Source: an uncultured Leptolyngbya sp.
GTDB taxonomy: Bacteria; Cyanobacteriota; Cyanobacteriia; Phormidesmidales; Phormidesmidaceae
NCBI GenBank assembly: GCA_937899365.1
Contig: CALBPH010000327.1
Span: forward strand, 1 to 5,154
Direction: 5' to 3'
Length of the DNA: 5,154 nucleotides
The notes beneath the pieces were generated by a model, which saw only the letters and a program-made list of their open reading frames with translations, was not told where the DNA came from and ran no database searches. Below are positions 4,998 through 5,154 of the stretch, piece by piece (the stretch's first letter is position 1; each line of letters begins with the position of its first letter). Both the position numbers and the translations under genes were made by a program.

Positions 4998-5154
4998 TTA
5001 GTTGTTTTGGGGTAAAAATACCGTTTGCTTAGGCAGGGGGGCGACGGGTTCGCTGAGCTCAAACTCCCCCCGCAGAATCCAGTCCTTGAGGGTGGCTGCC
5101 ACCTTGCGACCCAGGTACAGGCTGGAGAGTGGCGCGGTTCTCACACGGCTGCCG
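4998..5154 (-). CDS. C-terminal end of a probable DUF39 / homocysteine-biosynthesis-type protein (partial, N-terminus beyond right edge)
   Basis: The minus-strand frame is open from the right edge to a TAA at 5000-4998, giving the last 51 residues of a protein. They read GSRVRTAPLSSLYLGRKVAA, then a helix with TLKDWILRGEF, then ELSEPVAPLPKQTVFLP and a short end. From memory, G-x-RVRTAPL followed by RGEF-x-L-x-EPVA-x-LP is the typical C-terminus of the DUF39 (HcyBio) family, whose archaeal and sulfate-reducer members take part in making homocysteine from aspartate semialdehyde with sulfide; the role in cyanobacteria is less clear to me. Only a small fraction of the gene is visible and no catalytic residues are in it. 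It is convergent with the plus-strand gene and the 31-base gap contains no hairpin, so the two transcripts may overlap. Confidence 0.62.
   Translation of the reverse strand, partial: GSRVRTAPLSSLYLGRKVAATLKDWILRGEFELSEPVAPLPKQTVFLPQNN

Overview
The window looks like an ordinary stretch of cyanobacterial chromosome. The pointers are two exact HIP1 palindromes (GCGATCGC at 38-45 and 2629-2636) and several proteins whose wording matches families I know only or mainly from cyanobacteria: a zinc-ribbon/phosphatase-type protein, a conserved core beginning MQYRAIGLLKGRY, and a DUF39-like C-terminus. The style suggests a filamentous Leptolyngbya/Nodosilinea-type genome, but the sequence alone does not settle genus. 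I see no mobile element, CRISPR array, tRNA or rRNA.

Layout. (1) 1-945, minus: N-terminal 315 residues of a protein with a four-cysteine zinc ribbon and a degenerate kinase-like region, probably the front half of a cyanobacterial PP2C-type phosphatase; it runs off the left edge. (2) 1134-1781, minus: a complete RluE-type 23S rRNA pseudouridine synthase. (3) 1883-2197, plus: a small two-helix membrane protein of unknown function, divergent from (2). (4) 2255-2298: a perfect 20-bp stem with a 4-base loop, a terminator shared by two convergent genes. (5) 2313-3254, minus: a membrane-anchored TPR protein with an acidic tail. (6) 3255-3874: a 620-base gene-poor AT-rich divergent region with candidate promoters, a possible foldback structure, a 13-bp tandem repeat and one doubtful 53-codon ORF. 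(7) 3875-4966, plus: a protein with a conserved core between a long acidic Ala/Pro/Glu arm and a basic Gly/Arg/Lys tail; function unknown, RNA binding is a guess. (8) 4998-5154, minus: C-terminal 51 residues of a probable DUF39/homocysteine-biosynthesis-type protein, cut by the right edge.

The genes do not form one pathway. Directions alternate (minus, minus, plus, minus, plus, minus), so most are probably transcribed singly. I did not find a clear new system. The best leads are the inactivated kinase-like segment in gene 1, the unknown two-armed protein of gene 7, and the structured leader in front of gene 7.
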